From NCBI GenBank assembly GCA_002729495.1, contig PBYE01000093.1:124001-188000 (forward strand): 64,000 nt of DNA, read 5' to 3'. A model generated the notes under the pieces. It was not told the origin of the DNA and made no database searches. It saw nothing but the letters and a program-made list of their open reading frames with translations. The position numbers were made by a program, and so were the translations under genes. Positions 16,184 to 23,838 of this stretch are shown here, piece by piece (the stretch's first letter is position 1; each line of letters opens with the position of its first letter). Origin of the DNA: Chromatiales bacterium. GTDB lineage: Bacteria; Pseudomonadota; Gammaproteobacteria; Steroidobacterales; GCA-2729495.

Positions 16184-17040
16184 GTCTCCGGTACCGACGA
16201 ATCCCTATAGGATTGACTAGAGGGTTGATTATCGCCGCTGCTCGCCAACATTACCCGGACACCATAGTAAGCGCCAACTGCCGCCGCTATATGTTTGAGC
16301 GTGTGGCCGCTCAACGGCAGCAGCGAGTCATAGATAAACCGGTCCTGCCATTCCAGGAGCTTGGCCACCGTGTACGCGGCAATCACCAGCCATAAGGTCC
16401 TTCTTGCAGGAAACTTCTGCGGGTACAACAACAGGAAAAAGATAATTAATAAACCCGGCATAAACTGAACAAGTGCATAAGGCCGCAAATCACCCTGCCC
16501 TGCCGCTTCGGAAATATCCCAGTAGATAACCGATGCTACGCCCGCAATCAGCAACGGCGATAGCGCGTAGCGCGTCCTGGCAGAGCCCGTCACCATCACC
16601 AGCGTGTAGGCAAAAAAAGCCATAAAGCTGACCGTCATCGTCAGCCGGTCCCAGGTCAGTGTCTCGTTTATCGGCGCGAGGTGATACCAGGATGAGCCTA
16701 AACATATCAATACCGCGCCCAGTGAAAAAACTATGACAATCGGTACCAGGTCAGGGCGGCAGCGTCGTGAGCTAAGCAGGCCCCATACACCTACCGCAAG
16801 AAATGGCAGATTCGATATAACGTTCCAGAAATTCGTGATGCCAGCCACGCGCCGGCTATCGGCAAAGTCATGATAAGCGGGATCCTGGGCGATAGGCGGC
16901 AACGACCATGTCAGCATGATTACGCCTACCGACAATGCAATTACAGTGAATTCACGCCAACTGAGCACGAACCGGCTATTTATTTTCTCCTTCAGACCCA
17001 CTAATACACCACCGAAGCAGGACACCATGCATTGGCTCAA
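16180..17040 (-). CDS. Ceramidase-like (CREST superfamily) membrane hydrolase
   Basis: 286 aa with about seven transmembrane helices. It matches the alkaline ceramidase fold: HDFADSRRVAGITNFWNVISN near residues 57-77 (acidic N-terminal metal site and conserved N), GSSWYHLAP at 115-123, TWDR at 129-132 and GHTLKH at 245-250. The zinc ligands and catalytic residues of the CREST family would be S116/S117, H120, D131, H246 and H250, all present. Substrates of bacterial members are mostly undetermined; an amide-linked lipid is expected. The start overlaps the stop of the bilin-reductase-like gene (ATGA) and the end overlaps the next gene (ATGA). Confidence 0.75.
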   Translation of the reverse strand: MSQCMVSCFGGVLVGLKEKINSRFVLSWREFTVIALSVGVIMLTWSLPPIAQDPAYHDFADSRRVAGITNFWNVISNLPFLAVGVWGLLSSRRCRPDLVPIVIVFSLGAVLICLGSSWYHLAPINETLTWDRLTMTVSFMAFFAYTLVMVTGSARTRYALSPLLIAGVASVIYWDISEAAGQGDLRPYALVQFMPGLLIIFFLLLYPQKFPARRTLWLVIAAYTVAKLLEWQDRFIYDSLLPLSGHTLKHIAAAVGAYYGVRVMLASSGDNQPSSQSYRDSSVPET

Positions 17041-17723
17041 GTTGTTACTTCGTAGAAAATTCTGCGTGCAGTTTTCTTACCTATCATTTTAGCAATCATG
17101 CCCTGTGCCTTGTCCTGCGTGCGTATGTCATCAACCCACTGATCTTGAAATGTGCTGATCTGATTCAGTCTGCCGGGATCCTTAACGGGCACTGCCTGCG
17201 CAACCTGATCTGAATAGTAATCAAGGTAATCTAAACAACAATCGCTCAGGTCCTGTAAACGTTCATTCGGAAATAATCCATAAATAGTGCAGTCGTTGCG
17301 GTATTTCTTCATCCATTCCGGGTAACGGTCCTGTGTCTCGAACGATGGATACCCGTTCAGCATTTCTACCAGCGGGTCAACCCATTGCGCCCTATACGGT
17401 GGATCATCAAAAGGACAGTTCATATTTAGATGAGCAATTACCTTACGTTTCGTTAATAGGCAAAAAAATATGAAAACAGGGATATCATATTCAGGCCGCG
17501 GGTAAAAAATTGAGTTAATCTGCTCCAGTGGTGGCAGCTTCACCGAAAACCGCATTCCAAAAATCTTTCTGAACCTTTCAGAAGACCAGTTCCGGTGTTT
17601 CGCCGTCAGGACTTTAAGGACTGACCTGGGTTCAGCTAGCTCGGGTGGAATAGTCTGTTCCTCAAGAACCTCACTACGGCCGATACGTTCGATAATGGCG
17701 TCGAGCCGTTCATCCTGATTCAT
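17037..17723 (-). CDS. Ferredoxin-dependent bilin reductase (PcyA/HY2 family)-like protein, divergent
   Basis: 228 aa. The segment YPRPEYDIPVF at residues 74-84 is the signature of the FDBR family (PcyA, PebA/B/S, HY2), and the C-terminus from FQDQWVDDIRTQD (192) to IFYEV (222-226) follows the family pattern of an aromatic-rich helix, a basic segment, KMIGKKTA and a closing aromatic strand. Aligning on the signature, the PcyA His88 position is Asn70, as in PebS and PebB. The catalytic Asp105 position is Phe87, so the usual proton donor is missing. FDBRs reduce biliverdin using ferredoxin; no heme oxygenase, phytochrome or phycobiliprotein is encoded here. The protein may bind a bilin or another tetrapyrrole without normal reductase chemistry. 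Coupled by ATGA to the ceramidase-like gene and 24 bases from the DUF2723 gene. Confidence 0.65.
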   Translation of the reverse strand: MNQDERLDAIIERIGRSEVLEEQTIPPELAEPRSVLKVLTAKHRNWSSERFRKIFGMRFSVKLPPLEQINSIFYPRPEYDIPVFIFFCLLTKRKVIAHLNMNCPFDDPPYRAQWVDPLVEMLNGYPSFETQDRYPEWMKKYRNDCTIYGLFPNERLQDLSDCCLDYLDYYSDQVAQAVPVKDPGRLNQISTFQDQWVDDIRTQDKAQGMIAKMIGKKTARRIFYEVTT

Positions 17724-17747
17724 CGCCCTTTTCCCTCACACCATTTG

Positions 17748-19253
17748 TTATGGGCCTGAGTCCACGCATTCGCCGCCTGTATTCTTCGGTACAACCTGAA
17801 ACCAGTCACTTGTCACGGCAAGTCGTTCCATATCGAATTTGCTCTCCAGTTCTTCCGTTACCTTGTTCGTCACAACAGGCTGTTTGCATATACGCTCAAC
17901 AACGAATGGCCAATAGTCTTCAACTACACCATGCAGGTAATGCCGACGATTGCGGGCCGGCAATACGATCATGATATCGGGACGGCGCATACTTACCTGC
18001 TGGTAATAGTTGAGCACCGTGAACTCACCCCACTTTGCCACAACAATGCTGTTTTCGGGGAACAGGTTTAAGGACTCATCAGCATATTCGCTAACCCGGT
18101 TCGAGTGTGCTTCCGCATAGCGCACAGGAAATTGTGCTACAAGGAAGAGTACCACCACCAGTGGAAGCACAGCTAAGCCCGCATATTTTCCGAAATCTCT
18201 TGAATTCTGGCGTATCAGCGTGTCAACAGCCAACGCAACCCAGAGTGTAAATACGAGATATGCAGGGCCAACCATAACGTAATAATCGCCGGCGCCGAAC
18301 AGCGTGAAGTAACCCATATACAGAGCGAACACGAGCGCCAGAAATATGCTGTTTACCCTGTCCCGTCTGGCCAGAATATAGCCGCCGGCAAAACCGGCCG
18401 GTATTAATATATATAGATAATGCCGACTGAATATCAGCGCATGTTGAGTGATACGGTCAAGATAAAAACCAGCGCCGGAGATATCGAGCGGATCATGCTC
18501 GGAACCTGACATGTATTTAAGCAGCCCGGCAAGTGAGTCAGGGTTAGCCTGTCCAAATGACGGAACATTTGAGGCCAGCGCAATATTGGCACCGGCAATC
18601 AGGCATACAGCAACAAATAGTGTGCTTAGGAAAATACAGGAATTTCGAAACCCTTCGGGCCGACCCGCCACTACAAGATAAAAGAATGCGGGAAGCAGTA
18701 ATATATTGGCAAAGTGCGCGCCCAGTGCCAGGCCGTAAATAGTGGTGAGTATGACAAGTGTTTTGTTGTGGCCTGACTCTCGCCAGCGCAGAGCGCTAAA
18801 TATGCTTCCACCCAGGAACAACATGCTTAGACTGTAAGTTTCAGTTACAACAGCATTTCCCCAGACCGGAAAACTAAAAGCAAATGCAAGTGCACCGCTA
18901 ATCGCTACTACCTGCCCGGTACCAAGGACCAACAGGAGCAGGCACGCTATCGCGGCTGCCAGGCTGCCGCCTAACAAGCTGAGTAAATTGGTAGCAGCTA
19001 CCGGACTACCAACCAGTTGGGTTAGCAGGTAACCCATCAGGGTATGTACAGGCGCACCCGGTGAATGGCTGGCACCCGGCTGACTGGCTCGCAGTGCCAG
19101 TTCTGCCGAGTCATGAAAACCGATTTCGGGATTGGTACTCAGGCCGTAAATCACCATCGTGATGATCGCAGTCAGAACGGGCGCAGCCCAGCCGGGGGCG
19201 CCCCGGTATGCTGTGGGTCCTGCTTGATCTGATTGACCGGCACCATTGCTCAT
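17748..19253 (-). CDS. DUF2723/TMEM260-like membrane glycosyltransferase
   Basis: About 501 aa from the ATG at 19253 (an upstream in-frame ATG at 19292 would add 13 residues). The protein has about ten to twelve hydrophobic segments. Near the N-terminus, FHDSAELALRAS and SHSPGAPVHTLMGYL are the conserved first loop of DUF2723, a GT-C-type family related to protein O-mannosyltransferases; the aspartate in HDS is the likely catalytic residue. The C-terminal 130 residues are soluble. GT-C enzymes use lipid-linked sugar donors at the outer face of the inner membrane. It heads the leftward set with the bilin-reductase-like, ceramidase-like and 110-aa genes and is divergent from the SGNH hydrolase. 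Confidence 0.75.
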   Translation of the reverse strand: MSNGAGQSDQAGPTAYRGAPGWAAPVLTAIITMVIYGLSTNPEIGFHDSAELALRASQPGASHSPGAPVHTLMGYLLTQLVGSPVAATNLLSLLGGSLAAAIACLLLLVLGTGQVVAISGALAFAFSFPVWGNAVVTETYSLSMLFLGGSIFSALRWRESGHNKTLVILTTIYGLALGAHFANILLLPAFFYLVVAGRPEGFRNSCIFLSTLFVAVCLIAGANIALASNVPSFGQANPDSLAGLLKYMSGSEHDPLDISGAGFYLDRITQHALIFSRHYLYILIPAGFAGGYILARRDRVNSIFLALVFALYMGYFTLFGAGDYYVMVGPAYLVFTLWVALAVDTLIRQNSRDFGKYAGLAVLPLVVVLFLVAQFPVRYAEAHSNRVSEYADESLNLFPENSIVVAKWGEFTVLNYYQQVSMRRPDIMIVLPARNRRHYLHGVVEDYWPFVVERICKQPVVTNKVTEELESKFDMERLAVTSDWFQVVPKNTGGECVDSGP

Positions 19254-19442
19254 GGGGCAAGCATAATCAGTGCGCCCGCCTCTTGTCAGCATAACTCCTC
19301 AACATAATGCGCCTGCGCTGTCTTGGCGGGCATGCGGCAGCGTGACCATGCACGGCCAAGACTGTACAATCCGTTGTTCCGAGCGCTATCGGCGTCGGGC
19401 TTTCGTCAAAGCAATGATCAGCCACCACCGGACACATTCACT

Positions 19443-20666
19443 ATGACCAGTAAGCAACAGGGTTCTGCGCTGCAGGCAACTATCGTTGTGGTCTTGTCGC
19501 TTGTCTTTGTCCTGACAGTGGCAGAAATCGGTATTCGGCTGGCAGAAAAGGCAGGGCTCTATCCGACGATGTTCCGGTTACTCGGGAACGCCAGTCCTCC
19601 GCTCGATGAGAAGACGGGCCCGGGCATGTATTACCAGCATCCGTATACAGCATATGCCATAAAACCCGGTTATACCCGGGGCGACCAGGAACGTATCAAT
19701 TCACTGGGCTTCCGTGGTGAAGATTTCGCTCTTGAAAAGCCGGATGATGTATATCGTATCGCCGCTATCGGCGGTTCCACGACTTTTGCTGTTTACCTGG
19801 CCTGGGATAAGTCATACCCCTACCTGCTCCAAAAGGAACTACGACGACGTTTTGGAACAGACAAAATTGAAGTTATGAATGCCGGTCTCACCGGGTCGAC
19901 AACTGCCGAAAGCCTGCATCGGTTACAGTCGCAAATTATTCCGATCGACCCGGACATGGTCATTATCTATCACGCATTTAATGATCTACTGCCAAGAATG
20001 TTTGACAACTACTCAGATGACTACTACCACTTTCGACGATCCGATCCGAATAATCCTCCGGGACTGACGCGATTCTATCTCTACCGATTGTTTCTACGTA
20101 TTTTTAGCCCTGCCGCCTTTCACGAGAATAATAACCTCATGAACCAGGTGTGGAAGACAAAGAATTTCCCGAGCACTGACACCGCGCGTAGCCGGAACTT
20201 TCTGGAAAGCTCCAATCATGCCTTTAAGTCAAACATACAGATGATGGCTGTACTTCTTAAAGGACTGGATATTGATGTTGTACTGGCATCATTCGCGATT
20301 AAAAATGATATTTACCACTGGACCGAGCATTTACCAGCGTACCTTTGGGAGGTTGGAATCGTCGAGAACAATAAAGCGATCAGAGAAGTGGCAGACGAAC
20401 TTGATCTGCCACTTGTACCCTTTGCCGATACGCCATTTGTACAGGCCTCTATAACCCGTTTTAAAGTGAAACTATTTGCTGACTCTATACACATGGCTCC
20501 GGAGGGTAATCAGCTAAAAGCAGAGATTTTTGCCGACACAATTGCGCCTATTATCGCGTCAGACCTGGGCATGCCTACGCCTGAACCATCGATCTATTAT
20601 CAGCAGATGCAAGCCCTGCAAACCGGTTCGCCTGCGGAAGTTACCGAAGTCGCGGACAAGTTATAG
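19443..20666 (+). CDS. SGNH/GDSL-type hydrolase, membrane-anchored
   Basis: 407 aa from the ATG at 19443 (a longer in-frame start at 19323 lacks support). A signal-anchor helix covers residues about 10-30. The SGNH blocks are present: nucleophile serine in IGGSTTF, glycine in MNAGLTGST, asparagine in YHAFND, and the Asp-His pair in ADSIHMAPEGN. Such proteins act as esterases or O-acetyl hydrolases/transferases on glycans. SGNH hydrolases frequently accompany carbamoyltransferase/SxtJ/DUF5989 genes; here the gene is about 4 kb away and on the other strand. Ten bases separate it from the next gene. Confidence 0.8.
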   Translation: MTSKQQGSALQATIVVVLSLVFVLTVAEIGIRLAEKAGLYPTMFRLLGNASPPLDEKTGPGMYYQHPYTAYAIKPGYTRGDQERINSLGFRGEDFALEKPDDVYRIAAIGGSTTFAVYLAWDKSYPYLLQKELRRRFGTDKIEVMNAGLTGSTTAESLHRLQSQIIPIDPDMVIIYHAFNDLLPRMFDNYSDDYYHFRRSDPNNPPGLTRFYLYRLFLRIFSPAAFHENNNLMNQVWKTKNFPSTDTARSRNFLESSNHAFKSNIQMMAVLLKGLDIDVVLASFAIKNDIYHWTEHLPAYLWEVGIVENNKAIREVADELDLPLVPFADTPFVQASITRFKVKLFADSIHMAPEGNQLKAEIFADTIAPIIASDLGMPTPEPSIYYQQMQALQTGSPAEVTEVADKL

Positions 20667-20675
20667 GAAAATACG

Positions 20676-21113
20676 ATGCTACTCCAAGACTACGCATACT
20701 ATTTTTTTCGCATTCTGGTCGCGGGGGCGCTGACACCACTAGGGCTCCTGACGATAGCAATGATTCTGGCTGCTATCGCTGTATTCGTTTACTTTGGGCG
20801 GAACCGGATAAAAATTCATGCATCGACATCCTGGATTTTGCTTTTCATAGGACTTGCCTGCCTGATCGCGACATTTTACTCAGCTGTCTACGAGTTTGAT
20901 GAGCAGCCGGAAACGCTGGCATTCGACACCCTGCCGGACGGCGAACCCACCTGCGGCGTCGCCTGGTCGAACTGGATAAAAAGCGGTTACGGATTAAACG
21001 GTACTTGCCCGAGGGGTTGTTATCGTGGCCTGGTTACGCGCAAACAAATGCGCATGGGTGGATTCCCACCATGGCCGGAGTATCGCCGTGAATTGCAGTG
21101 CTGGACTCGTTAA
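20676..21113 (+). CDS. Small membrane protein with Cys-containing C-terminus, unknown
   Basis: 145 aa. Two transmembrane helices (about 12-40 and 50-70) are followed by a soluble domain with four cysteines (in PTCGVAW, NGTCPRGCYRG and the ELQCW end) and several tryptophans; this part would face the periplasm if both helices span. No recognised family. It follows the SGNH hydrolase by ten bases and is probably co-transcribed, so it may be a partner of that enzyme. Confidence 0.55.
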   Translation: MLLQDYAYYFFRILVAGALTPLGLLTIAMILAAIAVFVYFGRNRIKIHASTSWILLFIGLACLIATFYSAVYEFDEQPETLAFDTLPDGEPTCGVAWSNWIKSGYGLNGTCPRGCYRGLVTRKQMRMGGFPPWPEYRRELQCWTR

Positions 21114-21243
21114 TAGGCAAAACCTGCCCAAGGTTAACCCCCCTGCATGACGCGTCAGAAACACTGTAAAGCAGCAGCCCAGATAGCATACGGTAGTATA
21201 CTCATCGTAAACTGCTCACCGAGATTTAAGCTTCTTAAGACCC

Positions 21244-22083
21244 ATGATTAGAAAAATATTTTCGAGACTCCTACGTTACTACCGCTGGCTTACAGACCGG
21301 CAGGGGTATTTTCTTGCCCGTCGGTTTGGCATACGTATACCGCTCTTTCCCCTGGTTTTCTTACCGGACGGCTTTACGGTCCAGCAGGCAGGAAATAGTG
21401 GTATTACCATCGTAGATAATTTTTGCACACGCAAAGAAGCTGATTATCTGATCGAACTGGCGAGGCCAAGATTGCAGGATAGCCGCATTACCATTAACAA
21501 CAAGCAGATAAAAGACGACTACCGCACTTCGAAAACAGCCATAGTTTTTGGTCCTATCGATCAGGACCCCGCCATACTCCCGCTTCTATATCGTGCCGGC
21601 ATGCTATTGGGTTTGCCGCATACCCATGTCGAGACCGTCTTTGTTACGCGCTATCAAGGTGGCGAATACTACAAGGCTCACGAAGATTACTACGAGGGCT
21701 TCGATGGAGATCGTTTGTACACCATACTGATTTATCTGAATGACCTCACGGAAGAACAAGGCGGAGGAACCGTATTTGAACAACTGAACGTAGGTGTAAG
21801 GCCGAAGCTTGGGCGTGCAGTGATCTGGGCGAACCAGGGTCCGGACGGCACCCAACACCCGGAAAGCCGGCACGAAGCTTTACCGGTTGCGCCCGGTGCC
21901 GAGAAATGGGCTGTCCAGCTCTGGTTCAGAAACTACAAAATGATCGATGTACCGGAGAGTGCTATTGCCACACCGCAGGCCAAAATGGGCCAGGCTTTGT
22001 CTGGAGATGAGGAACTGCCGGAGGGTGCCTGGGCACCCGGCGATATAGCGGCAGACAGTCCCTACGGTAAAGCATTTGAGTAA
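21244..22083 (+). CDS. 2-oxoglutarate/Fe(II) oxygenase, prolyl 4-hydroxylase-like (copy 1)
   Basis: 279 aa. The double-stranded beta-helix core has the iron triad H146-x-D148 (KAHEDYY) and H210 (ESRHEALPV), with K221 (EKWAVQLWF) placed to bind 2-oxoglutarate. The layout VDNFCTRKEADYLI, IYLNDLTEEQGGGTVF matches the prolyl 4-hydroxylase alpha-subunit type. The N-terminal 40 residues are basic and hydrophobic without a clear cleavage site. The C-terminus carries ELPEGAW, shared with the next gene. Substrate unknown; a peptide or a lipid/glycan hydroxyl is possible. Confidence 0.85.
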   Translation: MIRKIFSRLLRYYRWLTDRQGYFLARRFGIRIPLFPLVFLPDGFTVQQAGNSGITIVDNFCTRKEADYLIELARPRLQDSRITINNKQIKDDYRTSKTAIVFGPIDQDPAILPLLYRAGMLLGLPHTHVETVFVTRYQGGEYYKAHEDYYEGFDGDRLYTILIYLNDLTEEQGGGTVFEQLNVGVRPKLGRAVIWANQGPDGTQHPESRHEALPVAPGAEKWAVQLWFRNYKMIDVPESAIATPQAKMGQALSGDEELPEGAWAPGDIAADSPYGKAFE

Positions 22084-22089
22084 GGCGAC

Positions 22090-22899
22090 ATGAACAAACT
22101 GCTACGCAAAATTCAACGCCGCCTGGCGCGCCTAAAATACCGCAGGAATTATTATTTTTCGAAACTATTTCCGGTCCGCACCCGGTTTAGCCCTTTGCGA
22201 TATATCCCGAGTGGTTTCAGTGTGACCACTTTGGCCAATACGGGAATCAGGGTCATCGACAACTTCTGCACCGCGGAGGAAGCCAATTACCTTATCGAAA
22301 AAGCCCGTAAGAGTCTGGCCAAGAGTCGCGTCATACTCGACGGTAAAGCGGTCTTAGAAAAGGGTCGTACCTCATCTCACGCGGTCGTTTTTCATCGTTT
22401 TCGCCAGGATCCAAAAGTATTGCCGATAATAGCCCGGGGGGCGATGCTTATTGGTGTGCCTGTGGAGCATGCCGAGCAAATCTACGTTACCCGTTACGGC
22501 CCTGGTGAGTTTTACCATGGTCACTATGATTTTTCCGATGACTTCCTGTCCAGTCATCGCCTTTGCACGCTACTCGTCTATCTGAACGACCTTGATGATA
22601 GCCAGGGCGGCGCTACCTATTTTCGTGACCTGAATGTCGCGATGCGACCGCAATTGGGGCGCGCCGCGTGCTGGACCAACATAAACCCTGATGGCAGCGT
22701 TCATCAGGAAACCCTGCACGCAGCCTTGCCAATCGAAGATGAAGAAGCTGAAAAGTGGGTCATTCAGATTTGGTTCAGGCCCTACAAGATGCATAAAATG
22801 CATCAGAAACTTGATTCGCTGCAGTCCCGGCCAGGCCAACCCCTGACTGCGAATGACGAGCTGCCGGAGGGTGCCTGGCTGCTCGACTCGACAAACTGA
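22090..22899 (+). CDS. 2-oxoglutarate/Fe(II) oxygenase, prolyl 4-hydroxylase-like (copy 2)
   Basis: 269 aa paralogue of the preceding gene, six bases downstream. Iron triad H145-x-D147 (YHGHYDF) and H210 (ETLHAALPI), 2-oxoglutarate lysine K222 (EKWVIQIWF). It shares the closing G-Q-P/A-L...ELPEGAW block and the N-terminal basic/hydrophobic region with copy 1 but has diverged across most of its length, suggesting an old tandem duplication with different substrates. Both active sites look intact. Confidence 0.85.
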   Translation: MNKLLRKIQRRLARLKYRRNYYFSKLFPVRTRFSPLRYIPSGFSVTTLANTGIRVIDNFCTAEEANYLIEKARKSLAKSRVILDGKAVLEKGRTSSHAVVFHRFRQDPKVLPIIARGAMLIGVPVEHAEQIYVTRYGPGEFYHGHYDFSDDFLSSHRLCTLLVYLNDLDDSQGGATYFRDLNVAMRPQLGRAACWTNINPDGSVHQETLHAALPIEDEEAEKWVIQIWFRPYKMHKMHQKLDSLQSRPGQPLTANDELPEGAWLLDSTN

Positions 22900-22945
22900 A
22901 TTCCTTGCATTAATTCACGGCAATTGATAATCAGATTGACTATAA

Positions 22946-22959
22946 ATGACTATAGTCAT
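22946..22959. promoter_or_regulatory. Perfect 14-bp palindrome, possible operator
   Basis: ATGACTATAGTCAT is its own reverse complement. It lies about 45 bases after the second oxygenase and about 150 bases before the next gene, in an AT-rich non-coding stretch. It could be a dimeric regulator site; no known consensus was matched. Confidence 0.3.
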
Positions 22960-23111
22960 GTGTTGCAGCGCCAATTTAACTGATTTTCTATTCTGTTAAA
23001 TGACGCCTTTTTTATAAGAAAACGCAACATAAATTACTCCAGAAAACCCCGCAAATCCTTAGTCTTTAAGCACTCAGGGGCGATGTGTGCACCCGGTAGA
23101 AAGGCTAAGGG

Positions 23112-23825
23112 ATGCGACAGAACAATACGAAAAATTTTGTGGCTTCAATTGTAGGCTCATTAATAGTGGCCTCGAGTCTTTTTGTGGGCGAAAAAACTGA
23201 AGCCATGCCGGTTGATCCCGATGCATCACTGCCTGGCATGGCACCGGCGGGCTACCCCAGTTTTACTTTCAACGATGACAAAGATGAATTCGGCAACCGC
23301 GTACAGAGCTGGTTTGCCAAATACCTTTCCGTGCGCCCGACGGGTGGAGGATTTGAAATGGTCGACCACAACGAAGGCGACTTTAAGCTCTGGGATTCTG
23401 GTAGCAGTTACGTGAGTGGAAACTCAGGAACATTGGATCTGGATGCAATCTTTAATTCCGCCGGCGTACTGCAGAGCGGAAGTATCACCATCCGGGGCGT
23501 TCTTCCAGGCCTTGGCATCAACACGATTACCGACCTTGTAACTGCACAGCTAACAACGGGCGGATTCGCATTTGACGGCGACCTCCTTGGATTCACGATC
23601 GACAACATCACCTATGCGGTGGAGATTGTCGGCTGTAACCCCAGCGGTATTGAGAGTATTTACTTTTATATCGACAGTGATTTCCCCGACTTTCCGGCAC
23701 TTTAGAATTCTATCTACCGTACGGCGATGACTACTAAAACGACCGTGCCGGTACCACCCGCGATATGGCTCATGGTGTCTGGCCTGGCCATGCTCGGCGT
23801 ACGCGCAAAACGCAAAGCAGCCTGA
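23112..23825 (+). pseudogene. Secreted VPxPA-CTERM protein interrupted by an in-frame amber stop
   Basis: The ORF from 23112 encodes 197 aa with an N-terminal signal-like segment (residues 8-25, ending near KTEAMP) and an acidic beta-rich body, stopping at TAG 23703-23705. The same frame continues without another stop to TGA 23823-23825 and encodes VPVPPAIWLMVSGLAMLGV plus a basic RAKRKAA tail. This is the tripartite exosortase sorting signal of the VPLPA-CTERM class (motif, helix, basic end). In intact members the signal closes the same protein, so here one codon separates a secreted body from its anchor. It may be a pseudogene, an expressed anchorless secreted protein, a readthrough product, or a sequencing error. 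Function of the body unknown. Confidence 0.7.
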
Positions 23826-23838
23826 ACACAAGCCCGGT

